Assembly (NCBI GenBank): GCA_009784985.1
Contig: WQXF01000010.1
Location: forward strand, 1-37,802
Reading direction: 5' to 3'
DNA from: Clostridia bacterium
GTDB taxonomy: Bacteria > Bacillota > Clostridia > Christensenellales > Aristaeellaceae
Length of the DNA: 37,802 bases
The position numbers and the translations under genes are program-made. Shown here piece by piece: positions 1 through 8,827 of the stretch. How positions within the stretch are numbered: the stretch's first letter is position 1; each line of letters starts with the position of its first letter. The notes under the pieces are model-generated. The model was not told the origin of the DNA. It searched no databases and was given only the letters and a program-made list of their open reading frames with translations.

Positions 1-2125
1 AGGCCCGCTCCTGGGCCATTACGTCCTTTTTCTTTTTGGCCATGGCGCGGCGCATCAAGTCGCTGCGGCCCAGGGAATAACCGGCCACATCCCGCACGAT
101 CTGCATCACCTGCTCCTGATACACCATACACCCGTAGGTTACGGACAAAATAGGCTCCAACAGTGGATGCAGGTAGCGGGCTGTAGCCGCGTCATGTTTG
201 CCCTGGATATAGCGGGGGATCGAGTCCATGGGTCCGGGGCGGTACAACGATACGGCGGCGATGATGTCCTCAAAGCAGTGGGGTTTCATGTTGATCAAAA
301 AGGCGCGCATGCCGCCGCTTTCCAATTGAAACACACCGTCGGTCTCCCCTGCGCTGATCATTTTGTACACGCCTGGGTCGTCCAAGGGGATGTCTTCGGG
401 TGTTTTTTCGATGCCCTTTGCGGCCAGCATGTCCAAGGTATCGCGGATCACCGTAAGGGTGCGCAGGCCCAAAAAATCCACCTTCAGCAGGCCCAAGGCC
501 TCCAACGTATTCATGGGGAACTGGGTGGTGATCACCTCGTCGTTTTTTTGCACCGGCACATAATCCGTTACCGGGTTGGCGGTGATCAGCACACCGGCGG
601 CATGGGTAGAGGCGTGGCGGGGCATACCCTCCAACGCCATGGCGGTGCGCAGGAGTTTTGCCACGCGGGGGTTTTCTTCATTTGCTCGGCGCAGCTCGCC
701 GCTGAACTGCAGCGCCTTTTCCAGCGTCATCTCCAGCGCAAAGGGGATCATCTTAGCCACGGCGTCCACCTCGGCATAGGTGTAGCCCATGGCCCTGCCC
801 ACATCCCGCACAACGGCCCGGGCCGCCATGGTGCCAAAGGTGATGATCTGCGCCACATGATCCTCGCCGTACTTGCGGGACACGTAGTCGATCACTTCCT
901 GCCGCCGCTCGTAGCAGAAGTCGATATCAAAATCCGGCATGGAGATTCGCTCGGGGTTCAAAAAGCGCTCAAACAGCAGGTTGTAGGCCAGGGGATCCAA
1001 GGCGGTGATGTCCAGTACATAGGCCACGATGGAGCCCGCGCCGCTGCCCCGCCCCGGCCCCACCATGATGCCATTGTCTTTGGCATACTTGATAAAATCC
1101 CAGGTGATCAAAAAGTAATCGGCATACCCCATGCCATCGATGGTACTCAGTTCATAAGCCAGGCGTTCGCGAGCCTCTTGGGTTACCGGATCATAGCGCC
1201 TTTCCAAGCCCTCTTCGCATAAGCGGGCGAGCATCCCAATGGATGTCTCGCCCACTGGCACCGGATAAGCAGGCAGGTGAATAGAGTCAAAATCAAAGTG
1301 AACGTTGCACCGCTCGGCAATCTGTACCGACCGGGCCACCGCGTCGGGCCACTTGGCAAAAAGCGCACTCATCTCCGCGGGGGATTTTACGTACAATTCC
1401 CGTGTGCTCATACGCATACGGTTTTCGTCTTCTAACGTTTTGCCGGTTTGGATGCACATCAGCACTTCCTGGGCGTCGGCATCCTCCTGGCGCAAGTAGT
1501 GGGCGTCATTGGTGGCCACCAACGGGATGCCTGTATCCTCGGAAAGCTGCACCAGCAACGGCGCCAATTGCCGCTCCTCGGCGATGCCGTGATCCATGAT
1601 CTCTAAAAAGAAGTTGTTCTCGCCAAACAAATCGCGCAAACGCAAGGCGTAGGTCTTGGCATCGGCGGCGCGCCCTTCCAGCAGCAGCTTGGGCACCTCG
1701 CCGGACAAACAGGCCGACAGGGCAATCAGCCCCTCGCTGTGCTTCTCCAGCAGCTTTAAATCGATCCTTGGTTTATAGTAGAATCCCCGCGTCCAACCCT
1801 CGGACACCAGCTTGGTAAGGTTTCGGTAGCCAACGTCATTTTCGCACAGCAATATCAGATGGCTGTATTCCCTGGCCGCGCCGTGCTTTTCGTCCATGTC
1901 CTCGCAGGTATATACCTCGCAGCCGATCACCGGGTGGATGCCCCGCTTTTTGGCCGCGCTATAAAAACCCACCACGCCGTACATCACGCCATGGTCGGTG
2001 ATGGCACAGTGGCCCATACCCAGCTCCTTTACCAAATCGAGCAGCGGCTCGATGCGGTTGGCGCCGTCCAGCAGGCTGTATTCGGTGTGAAGGTGCAGGT
2101 GGGCGAAGTTGGAGGGGGTGGGCAT
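1..2125 (-). CDS. dnaE: DNA polymerase III alpha subunit, 5' part (runs off left edge)
   Basis: This is the N-terminal ~708 residues of the replicative polymerase catalytic subunit, which acts in the cytoplasm within the replisome. The ATG at 2125 has an AGGAGGTG ribosome binding site 5-6 nt upstream. The protein opens with the PHP domain motif HLHTEYSLLDG (about residues 9-19) and ITDHG. The polymerase palm motif MPDFDIDFC sits near residue 395 (complement of about 920-945), where the first two catalytic Asp of the family lie. KVDFLGLRTL near residue 550 carries the third catalytic Asp. The PHP domain at the very start with no exonuclease domain before it separates DnaE from PolC. The frame stays open to base 1, so the tau-binding C-terminus is outside the window. 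I see no frameshift. It is a housekeeping gene, probably the last transcribed gene visible at this edge. Confidence 0.96.
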   Translation of the reverse strand, partial: MPTPSNFAHLHLHTEYSLLDGANRIEPLLDLVKELGMGHCAITDHGVMYGVVGFYSAAKKRGIHPVIGCEVYTCEDMDEKHGAAREYSHLILLCENDVGYRNLTKLVSEGWTRGFYYKPRIDLKLLEKHSEGLIALSACLSGEVPKLLLEGRAADAKTYALRLRDLFGENNFFLEIMDHGIAEERQLAPLLVQLSEDTGIPLVATNDAHYLRQEDADAQEVLMCIQTGKTLEDENRMRMSTRELYVKSPAEMSALFAKWPDAVARSVQIAERCNVHFDFDSIHLPAYPVPVGETSIGMLARLCEEGLERRYDPVTQEARERLAYELSTIDGMGYADYFLITWDFIKYAKDNGIMVGPGRGSGAGSIVAYVLDITALDPLAYNLLFERFLNPERISMPDFDIDFCYERRQEVIDYVSRKYGEDHVAQIITFGTMAARAVVRDVGRAMGYTYAEVDAVAKMIPFALEMTLEKALQFSGELRRANEENPRVAKLLRTAMALEGMPRHASTHAAGVLITANPVTDYVPVQKNDEVITTQFPMNTLEALGLLKVDFLGLRTLTVIRDTLDMLAAKGIEKTPEDIPLDDPGVYKMISAGETDGVFQLESGGMRAFLINMKPHCFEDIIAAVSLYRPGPMDSIPRYIQGKHDAATARYLHPLLEPILSVTYGCMVYQEQVMQIVRDVAGYSLGRSDLMRRAMAKKKKDVMAQERA

Positions 2126-2176
2126 GGGGGCACCTCCTTTGCTCAATGTTAAGCATTCGATGAATCTACAGCATCA

Positions 2177-2377
2177 TTATATGCCCAGTTTCGTGCGCAA
2201 CGCTTTGGTTGACAACCAGTCGGCTTCGCTCTGCACGGAAGCTTCGCCCTCGACCAGTTTGGCAAGCAAGTCCAACCTCACTTGCTGCCGTTCATATTCT
2301 TCCATCTCCAAAATGACACGCTTGCCACGGCCATCTCCTGAATTTCGAAAATCTATTATCGGCTTAATGCTGGCCAA
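2177..2377 (-). CDS. Phd/YefM-type antitoxin-like protein, internally shortened, without partner toxin
   Basis: A 66-residue protein starting at TTG (2377) with GAGGTGA upstream. It begins MASIKPIIDFRN and continues GRGKRVILEMEEYERQQ, then an acidic C-terminal helix region ending in LRTKLGI. In Phd/YefM antitoxins known to me the opening IKPISDLRN is followed by about 18-20 residues before the NGRGxxVIxxxEYE segment. Here IDFRN joins almost directly to GDGRGKRVI, so the middle of the DNA-binding fold seems deleted. No RelE/ParE toxin frame lies beside it (dnaE is upstream on the genome and a glycosyltransferase on the other side). I infer a decaying orphan antitoxin. The ribosome binding site and uninterrupted frame mean it may still be translated. 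Confidence 0.55.
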   Translation of the reverse strand: MASIKPIIDFRNSGDGRGKRVILEMEEYERQQVRLDLLAKLVEGEASVQSEADWLSTKALRTKLGI

Positions 2378-2461
2378 TTACATCACCTCGGGTGGATTGT
2401 AGCGTAATTCGTCGCTGAATTCAACTGCACTTTACGCCTGGTCCAGCAGGCTGCTTTCGGT

Positions 2462-3925
2462 TTAATCGGATTTTCCATACACCCTAATATACATTTCCTC
2501 GTTTTCATCCAGCAGCACATAATGATCTTCTAACATCTCCCGCAGGCCCTCCGGCAAGCCCCAACCGCTTTGAGTGGAATCAATCGATAAATGATACACC
2601 GTGTTGTACTGCAGCAAATCTTCGGCATCGGTTACCGTCCACGCGCTCATCAAATGAAAGGGGTCCCGCGTGCCTTGTTTTGTGATGTAGTACTCCCTCC
2701 AGCCCAGTAAAAACCAGGGATTGACGCTGGCGAGGACAACCGTATCATCGCTGTAGATAACATCGCCTTCGGCATACAGCCACTCCGTAGCCGCCCGATG
2801 TGGAGCCGGATTGGCGCGCCCCACTACCTGAACGGTATTCCAGCCAACAAACAGCAAAAGGCCTGCACAAATAAAGGCAGCGCTTTTTCGCCTGTGCCGC
2901 AGGCCAATCTCCAAAATGGCATCAAGCGCAAGGCTGCAGGCGATCATCGCACAGGGGAAAAGGGCGGAAAAGTAACGGTTCACCCAGAATGTCGACCGCC
3001 AAGCGATGCAATTGCCATACAGATATACGGCCGAAATCATCGTGCAGGTAATAAAAATCGGCGCGATTTCGATAAAACTCCGGCTTTTTAACAATACCTT
3101 TGCCACGAGAAAAACGACGGCAAAAATAAGCATGCAGAAAACCAACATGTTTTGGCCACTAAGAAACCGGATGAGGCTCTCGACGGATTGAAGCGATGGA
3201 ACCGGTTGCCAACTGCCCACGATACTTCTTTCCAGCACCATCACCGCCATAAGCCACGGAATGTACAACAACGCTGCCAGCCCGTACGAAAATAGATGCC
3301 GAAAATCCGTCTTTTTTCTCCATACAAGAAAACAATCCATCACAAAAAGCATGCCACCAAACAGCACGCCAAAATAATGGGAATATCCGCTTAGGGTCAT
3401 CCAGGCGCAAAACCGAACCATTCGCATGATGCTGAAACCGGGCTTTTTTACCCTTGCCACCCATTCATACAGCGATAGCGTGGAGAAAAGGAGCATAAAA
3501 GATTGCGGGCGCAATTCCCATCCGCATATCAAAAGCACGGAAGCGTTAAGAGCCAAAAGCGACGCGGCCAGGAGGCCGGTGCGTCTGTTGCGGAGTCGCT
3601 CTCCGGTGAGCCCGGTCACAAATACGGTGATTGCTACGGCCGCCTCCGAAAGCAGCAGGAGCCACCTTTCGCCGTATGGGGCAATGCGATACCAAAAATA
3701 CAACGCAGCGTCGTACAGGGGCGGCGTGTGGGGATCGTATCGTATCGTTTCCCACAAGGTATCGGTGGTTCCGCTGAACGCAATCTGACACAGCTCGTCA
3801 AGCCAAAAGGGCCGGTTGTTCGCATGCAGAAAAAGAGCAACAAATGTGGCTATGGACAGGGCGCCATACGCAATTTTGGAAGTGTTGGCCGTCATCCATT
3901 TGCGCAATTTAGTTGTTAACAGCAT
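2462..3925 (-). CDS. GT39-like integral membrane glycosyltransferase, copy 2
   Basis: A 487-residue polytopic membrane protein of the GT-C type (ArnT/PMT, family GT39-like), expected to move a sugar from a polyprenyl-phosphate donor on the outer face of the membrane. After a first hydrophobic segment (about residues 18-35) comes RPFWLDELCQ, whose Asp-Glu pair matches the catalytic DE of the first external loop in this fold, followed by HTPPLYDAALYFWYRIAP. Many hydrophobic segments follow, then a soluble C-terminal part of about 110 residues. It begins 12 nt after its close paralogue ends, with AAGGGGATG before the ATG, so the two are surely one transcript. Acceptor and sugar are unknown. The two copies share nearly the same layout, including the segment LYEWVARVKKPGF, and arose by tandem duplication. 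Confidence 0.8.
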   Translation of the reverse strand: MLLTTKLRKWMTANTSKIAYGALSIATFVALFLHANNRPFWLDELCQIAFSGTTDTLWETIRYDPHTPPLYDAALYFWYRIAPYGERWLLLLSEAAVAITVFVTGLTGERLRNRRTGLLAASLLALNASVLLICGWELRPQSFMLLFSTLSLYEWVARVKKPGFSIMRMVRFCAWMTLSGYSHYFGVLFGGMLFVMDCFLVWRKKTDFRHLFSYGLAALLYIPWLMAVMVLERSIVGSWQPVPSLQSVESLIRFLSGQNMLVFCMLIFAVVFLVAKVLLKSRSFIEIAPIFITCTMISAVYLYGNCIAWRSTFWVNRYFSALFPCAMIACSLALDAILEIGLRHRRKSAAFICAGLLLFVGWNTVQVVGRANPAPHRAATEWLYAEGDVIYSDDTVVLASVNPWFLLGWREYYITKQGTRDPFHLMSAWTVTDAEDLLQYNTVYHLSIDSTQSGWGLPEGLREMLEDHYVLLDENEEMYIRVYGKSD

Positions 3926-3937
3926 GCTTGCATCCCC

Positions 3938-5350
3938 TTATTGTTGATTTTGTTTGCCATATACCCTGATATACAGTTCCTGATTTTCGCCCAGCAGCAC
4001 ATAGTGCTCTTCCAACGTCTGCCGCAAGCTCTCCGGCAAACCCCAGTACCCGTACGTGGAATGGTACACCCTGTTGAATCGCAACAACTCGTCGGGCCCT
4101 ATCGTCCATACGTCCACCAAATGGATGGGATCCCGCCGGCCTTGTTTTGTGATGTAATATTCATTCCAGCCGTCCATGGGCCAGCCCCCGTCGCTGCTGA
4201 TCACAATCGTATCGCTGGCGTAGATGGGATCCCCTTGGGCAAACAGCCACTCCGCGGCGGCCCGATAGGGCGCGGGCGTTACCCTTTGAATCACTTGAAC
4301 CGTATTCCAGCCCGCAAACAGCATCAAGCCAACGCAAACCCCGGCGACTATTTTTTGTTTGCGGCGCAATACGGCCTGCAAAAGGGTATCCAGGGCAAGG
4401 GCACAGGCGACCATCACACAAGGAAAAAGGGCGGAAAAGTAACGGGGAACCCAAAATGTGGACCGCCAGGCGATGAACCTGCCGTACACAAAAATAACCA
4501 GAATCATCAAACAGGCGACAACCACGGGCGCACGTTCAACGAATGCGCTTTTCCTAAACGCAAAAACCACCGCCAGCACAAACAGCCCCAAGATCAGTAG
4601 GTTCTCCCCGCTCAAAAACCGTAAGAGCTCCGCCACACCCTGGAGGGACGGAACAGGCTGCCAAAGCCCGGTTTCCTCGCCCCCCAGCATCAAACGAAGC
4701 CAGGGGATGTACGCCAGCAGCGCCAGCGCATACGACAAAAAATACCGGCTGTCCATCTTTTTTCGCAGGGCTAGAAAACAATCCATCAAAAACAGCATGC
4801 CACTAAACAGTACGCCAAAGTAATGGGAATACCCGCTCAACGCCATCCAAGCGGCATAACGAAGCATGCGCGGAGTATTAAAGCCGGGCTTTTTGACCCT
4901 TGCCACCCATTCATACAGGGATAGTACGCAAAAAAGAAGCATAAAGGCTTGGGGGCGCAATTCCCATCCGCAGGCCAAAATCGCGGAGCCATTCAGTGCC
5001 ATCAATGACGCGGCCAGAAGGCCGGTTCGTCTGTTGCGGATTTTTTCGCCCACAAGCCCGGTGACAAACACGGTGATAGCAAAGGCCCCTTGCGAAAGCA
5101 GCAGCAGCCATCTTTCGCCGTATGGGGCAAGGCGATACCAAAAAAACAAAGCGATATCATACAGGGGCGGCGTGTGCGGATCATACAGCATGGCCCTTCG
5201 CCAAGACCCGGCCGTGCCGCTGAATGTGATTTGGCACAGCTCGTCCGACCAGAAGGGCTGGCTGTTGGCAAACAAAAACAGGCCCGCAAATGCGGCGGCG
5301 GATATAACTACGTATAGCATTTTGGAGGTGTTTTTGGATGTTGCTAACAT
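3938..5350 (-). CDS. GT39-like integral membrane glycosyltransferase, copy 1
   Basis: The first gene of the tandem pair, 470 residues from the ATG at 5350. That start has GGAG about 9 nt upstream; the frame stays open to a TTG at 5407, but that start has no ribosome binding site and would add a non-hydrophobic tail. The same GT-C features are seen: an initial membrane helix, QPFWSDELCQ with the putative catalytic Asp-Glu, HTPPLYDIALFFWYRLAP, GERWLLLLSQGA, and a string of membrane segments ending in a soluble domain (residues about 350-470). It is divergent from the EamA-type transporter gene starting at 5478, and the 127-bp gap must hold promoters for both. Likely role: decorating a cell-surface polymer or lipid. 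The donor cannot be read from sequence. Confidence 0.8.
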   Translation of the reverse strand: MLATSKNTSKMLYVVISAAAFAGLFLFANSQPFWSDELCQITFSGTAGSWRRAMLYDPHTPPLYDIALFFWYRLAPYGERWLLLLSQGAFAITVFVTGLVGEKIRNRRTGLLAASLMALNGSAILACGWELRPQAFMLLFCVLSLYEWVARVKKPGFNTPRMLRYAAWMALSGYSHYFGVLFSGMLFLMDCFLALRKKMDSRYFLSYALALLAYIPWLRLMLGGEETGLWQPVPSLQGVAELLRFLSGENLLILGLFVLAVVFAFRKSAFVERAPVVVACLMILVIFVYGRFIAWRSTFWVPRYFSALFPCVMVACALALDTLLQAVLRRKQKIVAGVCVGLMLFAGWNTVQVIQRVTPAPYRAAAEWLFAQGDPIYASDTIVISSDGGWPMDGWNEYYITKQGRRDPIHLVDVWTIGPDELLRFNRVYHSTYGYWGLPESLRQTLEEHYVLLGENQELYIRVYGKQNQQ

Positions 5351-5416
5351 GATTGGGGACTCCTTTGTTGCTACCGACACTATACAATTTTTTGCGCATA
5401 CGTTCAAGATTTTTTA

Positions 5417-5444
5417 TTGACATTGCGCTCATACCAAGTATGAT
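5417..5444 (+). promoter_or_regulatory. Promoter for the EamA-type transporter gene
   Basis: TTGACA (5417-5422), a 16-bp spacer, then TATGAT (5439-5444), a near-consensus vegetative promoter. It ends about 33 bp before the ATG of the transporter at 5478. Confidence 0.75.
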
Positions 5445-5477
5445 GAAGAGCAGAGTGAAAGAGAGGTGCTTTTGCCC

Positions 5478-6326
5478 ATGCAGCATTCACCCCAAAACAA
5501 GTGGCGGGCCGTCGCCTTGATTGCGGCGGCAGGTACCTGTTGGAGTTTTGCCGGTTTGCTGAGCAAATTTGCGCCTTGGAGCGCCCTTTCCCTTGTGGGC
5601 TTCCGGGCGGTGTTTGCTGTTTTGATATTGGGATGGGTGCGCAAAAGCTTTCGCCCTGTGCATACCGCAGGCAACTGGCTGGGCGGGATCGGGGTTGTGA
5701 CCACGGCGATTTTATTTATTTACGCCAACAAATTGACCAGCGCCGCAAACGCCATTGTTCTGCAATATGCCATGCCCGCAGTTGTTATCATACTGCAAGC
5801 GGTTTTGTTTCGCATTGCCCCCAAAAGAAAAGACGTGATTGCTACCCTGCTGGTGATGACCGGGGTGCTGCTTTGTTTTTATCAGGGATTGGGCGGAGGG
5901 GCCTTTGTTGGCGATCTGCTGGCCCTACTTTCTTCTGTTACATGGGCCGTTGTGTTTCTGGCGGTTCGTATGCCTAATGTAGGCCCCATGAGTTACGCTT
6001 ACATGGGCAATCTTTTGGGATGCGGTTTTTTAGTCTCCATGCTATTTGATCCCGGCATTCAAACCGGCGGAGCTGTGGGCTGGCTGGCGGCGGCGGCCAT
6101 GGGCTTGTGCCTTGGCGTTGGCTATCTATGCTTTGGGAAAGGTTTGGAAGCCGGGCTTTCGCCCACGGTTGCCGCCATCGTCTCCAATGTAGAGCCGGTG
6201 TTAAACCCCACATGGGTATTTTTGTTTCTGGGGGAAACCCCCGGTGCGTTGGCGCTGATAGGCGCTGTGATCGTACTTGCCACGGTGACATGGCATTCGA
6301 TTTGGAAGCCTAATACTACTTCCTAA
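5478..6326 (+). CDS. EamA/DMT family transporter (10 membrane helices)
   Basis: A 282-residue protein built of two EamA repeats, the arrangement of the drug/metabolite transporter superfamily, which exports amino acids or other small metabolites across the cytoplasmic membrane. I start at the ATG at 5478, with GAGAGGTG (5461-5468) as ribosome binding site; the GTG at 5466 overlaps that site and is less likely. First repeat: LIAAAGTCWSFAGLLSKFAPWSALSLVGFRAV through the helix VLLCFYQGLG (residues about 10-135). Second repeat: GDLLALLSSVTWAVVFLAVR to the end, with the typical NVEPVLNPTWVFLFLGETPGALALIGAVIV. It is transcribed alone from its own promoter. Substrate unknown. Confidence 0.88.
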   Translation: MQHSPQNKWRAVALIAAAGTCWSFAGLLSKFAPWSALSLVGFRAVFAVLILGWVRKSFRPVHTAGNWLGGIGVVTTAILFIYANKLTSAANAIVLQYAMPAVVIILQAVLFRIAPKRKDVIATLLVMTGVLLCFYQGLGGGAFVGDLLALLSSVTWAVVFLAVRMPNVGPMSYAYMGNLLGCGFLVSMLFDPGIQTGGAVGWLAAAAMGLCLGVGYLCFGKGLEAGLSPTVAAIVSNVEPVLNPTWVFLFLGETPGALALIGAVIVLATVTWHSIWKPNTTS

Positions 6327-6597
6327 TCGAGAACGTCGCATCTCGCTTGTCTTTTGCGTTTACGCGTTGCCTTCTCCACTCAGCCTAGCGCTGCTACGCC
6401 TCGTTTCAGCGGCTTAGCGTATACACAAAATCCTTCACGATCTTTGCAACGTTTTCAATCAGGAAGTAGTTTAAATAGTAAATACGTGCACCATTTACAA
6501 AGATTATGCGTTTCTTTGTGTTGGTAAAACTGCTACAATAAACCGTAGAAACGGCAAGAATATGCCCAACAAAACAAATTGAAGGAGGTTCTCCCCT
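6327..6597. other. Intergenic region upstream of the sugar-uptake operon
   Basis: 271 bp without a gene. It contains short self-complementary stretches around 6385-6415 (CGCTG/CAGCG) but no terminator with a T-run that I can defend. A weak promoter lies near its right end (separate entry). The first ~90 bp are GC-rich and look like decayed coding or repeat sequence; the rest is AT-rich leader. Confidence 0.5.
6511..6539 (+). promoter_or_regulatory. Possible promoter of the sugar-uptake operon
   Basis: TACAAT (6534-6539) is a good -10 element. The hexamer 17 bp upstream is TTTCTT (6511-6516), a poor -35, as expected for a promoter that needs an activator such as the AraC-type regulator encoded in the same operon. 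Confidence 0.4.
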
Positions 6598-7878
6598 ATG
6601 AGGAAAATCAAAAAGATGCTTGCTTTAACGCTGGCCACCATGATGCTGCTTTCGGCATTTGCGGGCCTTGCAAGCGCGGAAACCGTGATCAAGGTGTTCT
6701 CCAACCTGCCGGACCGTACCACCGGCCAGGGGTTTGTGGAGCAACAGCTCTTTGACGCCTATATGGAGGCAAACCCCGATGTAAGGATCGAAGTAGAGGC
6801 CCTGCAAGACGAACCTTACAAAATCAAGTTCAGCGCCTATGCCCAGGGCACCGAAATGCCCGATCTGCTCATGGTATGGGGCATGCCCGGCTTTTTGGAC
6901 GAGGTGATCGACGCAGGCCTGCTGGCAGCCTTGCCTCCCGATCTGGGCGATGAGCTGGGCTTTATCCCCGGCACGTTGGACGGGTTTTCGAAAAACGGCG
7001 CCCTGTACGGCTTGGCCCGGAATACCGACGTGATGGCCTTTTACTACAACCAAAAGATGTTTGACGACAACGGCTGGGCGGTTCCCACCACCTACGAAGA
7101 GCTGCTGGCGCTGGGCGAGACCATCGCCGCCGCGGGCATCATGCCCGTATCCATGGCCGGTGGCGACAAGTGGCCCTTGGGCATCTACCTAACCGATCTG
7201 CTGGTGAAGATCGGTGGCCCCGGCGTAAACGGCCGCCTGTACGACGCGGTTGCCAACAAGGACTTTAACACCCCTGAATTCCTGCAAGCGGCGGCCCTGA
7301 TGCGCGAGGCGGCGGTGCGTGGGCTGTTCCAAATCGGCTTTGAGACCGCTGACTACGGCACGGCCAAGAATCTATTCACCAACGGCCAGGCAGCCATGTT
7401 CTACATGGGCGGCTGGGAGATGAGCATGGCCACCGATCCGGATATTGATCCCGAGATCCGCGACAACATCCGCATGTTCATCATGCCCGTGGTAGAAGGC
7501 GGCGTGGGCGTAGCTACCGACATCGCCGCATGGAACGGCGGCGGCTACGGCGTATCCGCCAACGGCGCCCAAAGGGAAGAAGCCATCAAGCTGCTCACCT
7601 TTATGTTCCATCCCGAAGGTTGGAACAAGATCGCCTGGGAAAATGGCGTCACCATGACCGCCCAGGATTTCTCCGCCTACGGCACGGGCGAAGAGACCCC
7701 CGTGCAAGTGGAGTTTACCCTGGCGTTTACTTCGGCCACCAGCGTGTCCGGCACGCCCATCATCGACATGGGCACCGCCAACTTTAAAAACGTTAGCGAA
7801 GACGCCATGCAGGAAGTTGCCATCGGCGTGCTCACCCCCGAGGCCTTTGTGCAAAAGCTGGCCGACGGCTGCAGGTAA
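6598..7878 (+). CDS. Sugar ABC transporter substrate-binding protein (SBP family 1)
   Basis: A 426-residue extracytoplasmic binding protein for a carbohydrate ABC importer. The ATG at 6598 follows GAAGGAGGTT. Residues 1-27 form a signal peptide (basic MRKIKKM, hydrophobic core, cleavage likely after ASA). There is no lipobox Cys, so the mature protein would not be lipid-anchored in the usual way. The mature part shows the family-1 pattern: TTGQGFVEQQLFDAYMEANPDVRIEVE, then MPDLLMVWG, LARNTDVMAFYYNQKMFDDNGWAVPTTYEEL, GQAAMFYMGGW and a hinge-rich C-lobe. It is first in an operon with two permeases, a YesM-type kinase, an AraC-type regulator and a GH30 glycosidase. No ATPase gene is present; such systems often share one MsmX-like ATPase encoded elsewhere. 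The sugar is not readable, but the GH30 gene suggests a beta-linked oligosaccharide. Confidence 0.92.
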   Translation: MRKIKKMLALTLATMMLLSAFAGLASAETVIKVFSNLPDRTTGQGFVEQQLFDAYMEANPDVRIEVEALQDEPYKIKFSAYAQGTEMPDLLMVWGMPGFLDEVIDAGLLAALPPDLGDELGFIPGTLDGFSKNGALYGLARNTDVMAFYYNQKMFDDNGWAVPTTYEELLALGETIAAAGIMPVSMAGGDKWPLGIYLTDLLVKIGGPGVNGRLYDAVANKDFNTPEFLQAAALMREAAVRGLFQIGFETADYGTAKNLFTNGQAAMFYMGGWEMSMATDPDIDPEIRDNIRMFIMPVVEGGVGVATDIAAWNGGGYGVSANGAQREEAIKLLTFMFHPEGWNKIAWENGVTMTAQDFSAYGTGEETPVQVEFTLAFTSATSVSGTPIIDMGTANFKNVSEDAMQEVAIGVLTPEAFVQKLADGCR

Positions 7879-7894
7879 ACGCAATCATTGATCC

Positions 7895-7930
7895 AAGCGG
7901 CCGCCTTTGTAAGCAGCAAGGCGGCCGCTT
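7895..7930 (+). promoter_or_regulatory. Perfect 13-bp hairpin between binding-protein and permease genes
   Basis: AAGCGGCCGCCTT (7895-7907), a 10-nt loop, then AAGGCGGCCGCTT (7918-7930) are exact reverse complements. There is no T-run, and the permease ribosome binding site follows closely. Hairpins at this place in binding-protein operons usually protect the upstream mRNA or partly stop transcription, giving more binding protein than permease. That role is inferred. Confidence 0.75.
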
Positions 7931-7948
7931 TCGCAAAGGAGAACCGCG

Positions 7949-8827
7949 ATGGACAGAGCGTATCGAAATAAGGCCGTGATCGCCAGCCTGGTTATCCCCG
8001 GCTTGCTCACCTTTGTGTTTGCCGTGCTGGCCCCCATTTGCCTGAGCGTGTACTATGGTTTTATGGAGTTCAGCGGCCTGGGTACACCACGGATGATCGG
8101 TTTTGCCAACTATGCCGAGCTGCTTGGGGATCAAATCTTTTTTACCTCCCTGCGCAACTCACTGCTGCTGGCGGCGGGTTTTGTGTTCATCCAGCATCCC
8201 CTGGCCATGCTCACCGCCGTAATATTGGATAAGCTGGGCAAACGGGCCGAGGGCATCTTCCGCACGGTATACTTTTTGCCCAATGTGATTTCCGTGGCCA
8301 TCATCGCCTACCTGTGGCGGTTTATTTACAACCCCAACTTTGGGCTGCTTAACAACGTGATCAAAGCCTTTGGCGGCGCGGGCAATATCAACTGGCTGGG
8401 CAGCGGCAACGCCATTGGGTCGGTGCTCATCACGCTGATTTGGCACGGTTTTGGCTGGGGCATGCTGATTTACTACACCGGCATCAAAAACATCGACCAA
8501 ACCCTGTACGAAGCCGCCCTGATCGACGGCGCCGACGGCAGGCAGGTATTCTTTCGTATCACCCTGCCCCTGATGAAACCGGTGATCGAGGTAAACGTAA
8601 CCCTGGCATTGATTGCTGCCCTCAAACAAATGGAAACCGTGTATTTGCTTACTGGCGGCGGGCCTGCCAACGAAACCCAATTTATGGCCAACTATTTGTA
8701 TAAACAGGCCTTTCAAGCCTATCGGTACGGGTACGGCAATGCCATCAGCGTGGTGTTTGTGATCATATGCATCGTATTTACCCAGGTACTAAACCGCGCG
8801 TTCCGCGAGAGGGAGGGCGCCCTATGA
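7949..8827 (+). CDS. Sugar ABC transporter permease, MalF/UgpA-like
   Basis: A 292-residue inner-membrane permease of the carbohydrate uptake transporter-1 family. AAAGGAGAACCGCG precedes the ATG at 7949. The first helix (residues 9-32) is followed by FMEFSGLGTPRMIGFANYAELLGD, the common external segment of UgpA-like permeases. There are about six helices and the cytoplasmic EAA loop YEAALIDGADGRQVFFRITLPLMKP (residues about 188-212), which docks the ATPase. Its stop codon overlaps the start of the second permease (ATGA), so the two are translationally coupled. Confidence 0.93.
   Translation: MDRAYRNKAVIASLVIPGLLTFVFAVLAPICLSVYYGFMEFSGLGTPRMIGFANYAELLGDQIFFTSLRNSLLLAAGFVFIQHPLAMLTAVILDKLGKRAEGIFRTVYFLPNVISVAIIAYLWRFIYNPNFGLLNNVIKAFGGAGNINWLGSGNAIGSVLITLIWHGFGWGMLIYYTGIKNIDQTLYEAALIDGADGRQVFFRITLPLMKPVIEVNVTLALIAALKQMETVYLLTGGGPANETQFMANYLYKQAFQAYRYGYGNAISVVFVIICIVFTQVLNRAFREREGAL

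Noticed and set aside
167-1222. Long plus-strand open frame of 351 codons
   Set aside because: It lies fully antisense to dnaE, has no ribosome binding site and gives a low-complexity His/Gln/Gly-rich protein typical of a shadow frame in GC-rich DNA.
2438-2462. About 21 of 25 bases match the dnaE 5' coding region near 2067-2091 (segment GTCCAGCAGGCTG..TTCGGT)
   Set aside because: Too short and with several mismatches; it could be a decayed duplicate of the dnaE start, but chance similarity cannot be excluded.
6340-6420. Possible terminator or mobile-element end after the EamA gene
   Set aside because: Only short complementary segments and no T-run or clear inverted ends.
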